Shown here piece after piece: positions 13,654-15,695 of a stretch of DNA of 15,695 nt. Positions within the stretch are counted from its first letter, which is position 1. Each line of letters begins with the position of its first letter. The stretch spans positions 1 through 15,695 of the forward strand of contig JBEHWJ010000050.1 in assembly GCA_040217755.1 (NCBI GenBank), given 5' to 3'. The DNA is from PHAA01 sp040217755. GTDB taxonomy: Bacteria > Bacillota > Syntrophomonadia > Syntrophomonadales > Syntrophomonadaceae. The translations under genes were made by a program, and so were the position numbers. The notes under the pieces were generated by a model that was given only the letters and a program-made list of their open reading frames with translations, searched no databases and had not been told where the DNA came from.

Positions 13654-14409
13654 ATGACCAGACCCAATAACCGGCAAAATAATGAGATGCGGCCCGTCCG
13701 TTTTACCCCTGGATTCACAAAAAACCCGGATGGATCCGTATTGGTACAGACCGGGGATACCATGGTACTATGTACGGCGATGGTCGAAGCCAAAGTCCCC
13801 CCATTTTTGAAAGGCAGCGGCTCGGGGTGGGTGACGGCAGAGTATTCACTGTTGCCATCATCAACTGAAACCAGGACCCAGCGGGAGGCGGGCAGGGGGA
13901 AGATCACCGGTCGGACCTCGGAAATCCAGCGCCTTATCGGGAGGTCGCTGCGGGCGGTAGTTGACTTGCCGGCTCTGGGTGAAAGGACGGTCTGGATCGA
14001 TTGTGATGTATTGCAGGCCGACGGGGGAACCCGGACGGCTTCGATCAGCGGTGCCTTCGTAGCCTTGTGCCTGGCCTTGATGAAACTCCAGGCGGAAGGC
14101 GTTATCAACGAACTTCCCATCCTTGATTATGTAGCCGCTGCCAGTGTGGGGATAGTCGACGGGGAAACCGTGCTGGACCTGGAATATATTGAAGACTCAC
14201 GGGCCGAAGTGGATATGAACGTTGTGATGACCGGGCGGGGCAGTTTCGTAGAGGTACAGGGGACGGCCGAAGGGACCCCCTACAGCAAAGCCAAACTGGA
14301 TGAGATGCTGGCCCTGGCGGAAAAAGGGATTCAGGAAATTTTCGGCCTGCAAGCGAATATAATTGGAAAGGGATTCGGTAATGGCCCGGGACCTGTTGAT
14401 AGCGACTAG
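13654..14409 (+). CDS. rph: Ribonuclease PH
   Basis: This phosphate-dependent 3'-5' exoribonuclease trims tRNA 3' ends; the family forms a cytoplasmic hexamer. The 251-residue chain matches RNase PH throughout: MRPVRFTPGFTKNPDGSVL, GWVTAEYSLLPSSTETR, GRGKITGRTSEIQRLIGRSL, WIDCDVLQADGGTRTAS and DLEYIEDSRAEVDMNVVMT. The frame is open back to 13600, but the ATG at 13654 has AAGGAGGAAG upstream and fits the family start. It overlaps rdgB by 29 bp. The rph-rdgB-phosphoesterase order is a frequent Firmicutes arrangement, which makes the fumarase pair upstream look like the insertion. Confidence 0.97.
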   Translation: MTRPNNRQNNEMRPVRFTPGFTKNPDGSVLVQTGDTMVLCTAMVEAKVPPFLKGSGSGWVTAEYSLLPSSTETRTQREAGRGKITGRTSEIQRLIGRSLRAVVDLPALGERTVWIDCDVLQADGGTRTASISGAFVALCLALMKLQAEGVINELPILDYVAAASVGIVDGETVLDLEYIEDSRAEVDMNVVMTGRGSFVEVQGTAEGTPYSKAKLDEMLALAEKGIQEIFGLQANIIGKGFGNGPGPVDSD

Positions 14410-14998
14410 AAACAAAAAAAAGAAATCTGAACTGCAGGAAATCCTGGCCGACTGTGAGGTCAACCTGATCAGCCTGGATGAGTTGGAGGGCATGCCAGAG
14501 GTAGAAGAAGACGGGGCCACCTTTACCGATAATGCCCGGAAGAAAGCCCGGACCATAGCTGAACTGAGCGGACTGGTAACCCTGGCCGACGATTCCGGCC
14601 TGATGGTGGATGCCCTCGGCGGGGCGCCGGGGATATTTTCGGCCCGTTTCGCTGGACCAGGGTGCAACGATGCTGACAATAACGCTAAATTACTGGGACT
14701 TTTGAGCAGAGTACCGGAGGCAGCAAGGACCGCCCGGTTTGTCTGTGTTATAGCTGTGGCGGTGCCCGGGGGCGATACGGAGACGGTGCAGGGCGTCTGC
14801 GAGGGCAGGATAACAGCCGCGCCCCGCGGCCACAAGGGGTTTGGTTATGATCCTTTATTCATCCCCGAGGGTTATAGCCAGACCTTTGCCGAACTGGGTG
14901 AGGGGATAAAGAACCTGATCAGCCACCGGGGCAGAGCTTTGCAGGCAGCCAAACCGCTGTTGCAGCGGCTTTTCAATACGGAGGATGGAAGGTGCTGA
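14381..14998 (+). CDS. rdgB: XTP/dITP pyrophosphatase (Ham1/RdgB)
   Basis: This house-cleaning enzyme hydrolyses dITP, ITP and XTP to monophosphates, keeping non-canonical purines out of nucleic acids. The 205-residue chain shows the family's N-terminal LLIATRNKKK (usual form ATxNxxK), FTDNARKKA, LADDSGL with metal-binding Asp70-Asp71, GAPGIFSARFAG, and HKGFGYDPLF near 151-160. The ATG at 14381 has AAAGGG upstream; a TTG at 14363 would extend it by six codons without a better ribosome site. Its start is nested in the end of rph and its stop overlaps the next gene by 7 bp, indicating coupled translation. Confidence 0.96.
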   Translation: MARDLLIATRNKKKKSELQEILADCEVNLISLDELEGMPEVEEDGATFTDNARKKARTIAELSGLVTLADDSGLMVDALGGAPGIFSARFAGPGCNDADNNAKLLGLLSRVPEAARTARFVCVIAVAVPGGDTETVQGVCEGRITAAPRGHKGFGYDPLFIPEGYSQTFAELGEGIKNLISHRGRALQAAKPLLQRLFNTEDGRC

Positions 14999-15468
14999 TT
15001 GCCGCGGTAGCCGACACCCATGGCCAAACCGACCTTATAATTTCCCGACTGGACCTTGTCCAGCCCGACTACCTCTTGTTCGCGGGCGACTTCTACCGGG
15101 ATGGGCGAACCATAGCCAGGAAGTTAAAGATCGAAGCCACCATCGTGGCCGGTAACTGTGATTCATCCTATCGCGACCGGCAGGAACAAGTGGTGAGTTT
15201 GCAGAACCGCAGGTTTCTATTGATCCATGGACATCAATACGGGGTGAAAAACACTCTGAACCGCTTGTACTACTATGCCCGTGAACTGGAGGTCGACGCG
15301 GTGGTCTTCGGCCACACCCATAGTCCATTCTGCGAGCGGGTGGGTGACATCTGGATGATCAATCCCGGCAGCCCGGTCCGGCCAAGGCTTTCCGGCCAGG
15401 GCAGCTACGCCCTGATAGTAGTGGATCAGGAGAATATCCGACCTGTTATCAAACGGATGGGCGGCTAG
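14992..15468 (+). CDS. YfcE/MJ0936-type metallophosphoesterase
   Basis: This 158-residue calcineurin-like phosphodiesterase carries all the metal-ligand blocks: Asp8-x-His10 (ADTHG), Asp33 (AGD), Asn55 (GNCD), His79 with His81 (HGH) and His108-x-His110 (GHTH). Its natural substrate is unknown; relatives hydrolyse model phosphodiesters in vitro. The GTG start at 14992 follows GGAGG and overlaps the rdgB stop by 7 bp. It is the last gene of the murI-to-phosphoesterase cluster. A weak inverted repeat ATTGTC/GACAAT (15482-15510) followed by ATTTTTG may end the transcript. Confidence 0.94.
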   Translation: MLIAAVADTHGQTDLIISRLDLVQPDYLLFAGDFYRDGRTIARKLKIEATIVAGNCDSSYRDRQEQVVSLQNRRFLLIHGHQYGVKNTLNRLYYYARELEVDAVVFGHTHSPFCERVGDIWMINPGSPVRPRLSGQGSYALIVVDQENIRPVIKRMGG

Positions 15469-15502
15469 AGGCAGGAAAATTATTGTCAATGGGCGACATG
15501 AC

Positions 15503-15531
15503 GCGACAATAGATTTTTGTTGAAGTATAAT
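15503..15531 (+). promoter_or_regulatory. Promoter of the terminal small gene
   Basis: GCGACA (15503-15508), a 17-nt spacer and a perfect TATAAT (15526-15531) predict a start near 15538. The -35 overlaps the inverted repeat ATTGTC/GACAAT (15482-15510). Confidence 0.55.
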
Positions 15532-15587
15532 GCTATTAGCCAGGTTGGGAATATACATAATCAATGCTTTTCGAAAGGGGAATCAAG

Positions 15588-15695
15588 GTGGAAGAACTCG
15601 CAAAACAAGTTAAACACGAGATGGTGCGGACGGCAATATGGTTTGCTGTCGCTATGGGTATCGGGATAGGAATATTTATGATACTGTGGAGATAA
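15588..15695 (+). CDS. Small single-pass membrane protein, 35 residues
   Basis: From GTG at 15588 the frame encodes a short charged N-terminus (EELAKQVKHEMVR) and one hydrophobic helix (about residues 14-33, TAIWFAVAMGIGIGIFMILW), ending with Arg and TAA at the window edge. AAAGGGG lies 7 nt before the GTG. An in-frame ATG at 15564 would add eight residues but lacks a good ribosome site. A promoter lies about 50 bp upstream. I recognise no family. The TM segment, ribosome site and promoter together support a real gene; its role is unknown. Confidence 0.6.
   Translation: MEELAKQVKHEMVRTAIWFAVAMGIGIGIFMILWR

Noticed and set aside
13128..14120. 330-codon minus-strand open frame
   Set aside because: It is antisense to the fumarase beta and rph genes, both strongly supported on the plus strand.

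Overview
The window comes from a Gram-positive, probably spore-forming anaerobe of the Clostridia; a Syntrophomonas-like relative is a guess. Support comes from strong AGGAGG ribosome sites, frequent GTG/TTG starts, sigma-A promoters, a GerMN-type sporulation/germination lipoprotein, an oxygen-sensitive two-subunit fumarase and a radical SAM enzyme. No tRNA, rRNA, CRISPR array or insertion sequence was seen.

Left part (1-3692): a lon protease gene cut off by the window edge and, upstream of it on the same (minus) strand, a TetR-family regulator. A 20-bp near-palindrome occurs once in the spacer of the tetR promoter and again just upstream of lon, so the regulator probably controls itself and lon. 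A NYN-domain nuclease-like gene with a C-terminal OST-HTH domain diverges from tetR.

Middle part (3693-7071): an 893-residue protein joins a class III PLP aminotransferase to a domain resembling the cyanobacterial acyl-ACP reductase, with that family's catalytic cysteine retained. This predicts conversion of an acyl thioester to an aldehyde and then to an amine. A small DUF1285-like gene follows under its own extended -10 promoter.

Regulatory part (7072-9475): a DUF2294/MpsC-like gene and a zinc alcohol dehydrogenase gene lie among unusually long leaders. Three copies of one RNA-like motif (7181, 7776, 8062) occur within 1 kb on the plus strand. Each runs directly into an intrinsic-terminator-like hairpin, and the spacing is fixed. 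This is the best candidate here for an undescribed regulatory system: an antitermination or riboswitch-type element controlling the DUF2294 gene once and the dehydrogenase with two units in series. A further structured segment lies between copies 2 and 3.

Right part (9476-15695): a minus-strand radical SAM gene faces the dehydrogenase across a strong bidirectional terminator. A GerMN lipoprotein gene with its own terminator follows. Next is a tight plus-strand cluster: murI (glutamate racemase), fumarase alpha and beta, rph (RNase PH), rdgB (XTP/dITP pyrophosphatase) and a YfcE-type phosphoesterase. Several of these genes overlap and are probably co-transcribed. The window ends with a 35-codon membrane-peptide gene under its own promoter.
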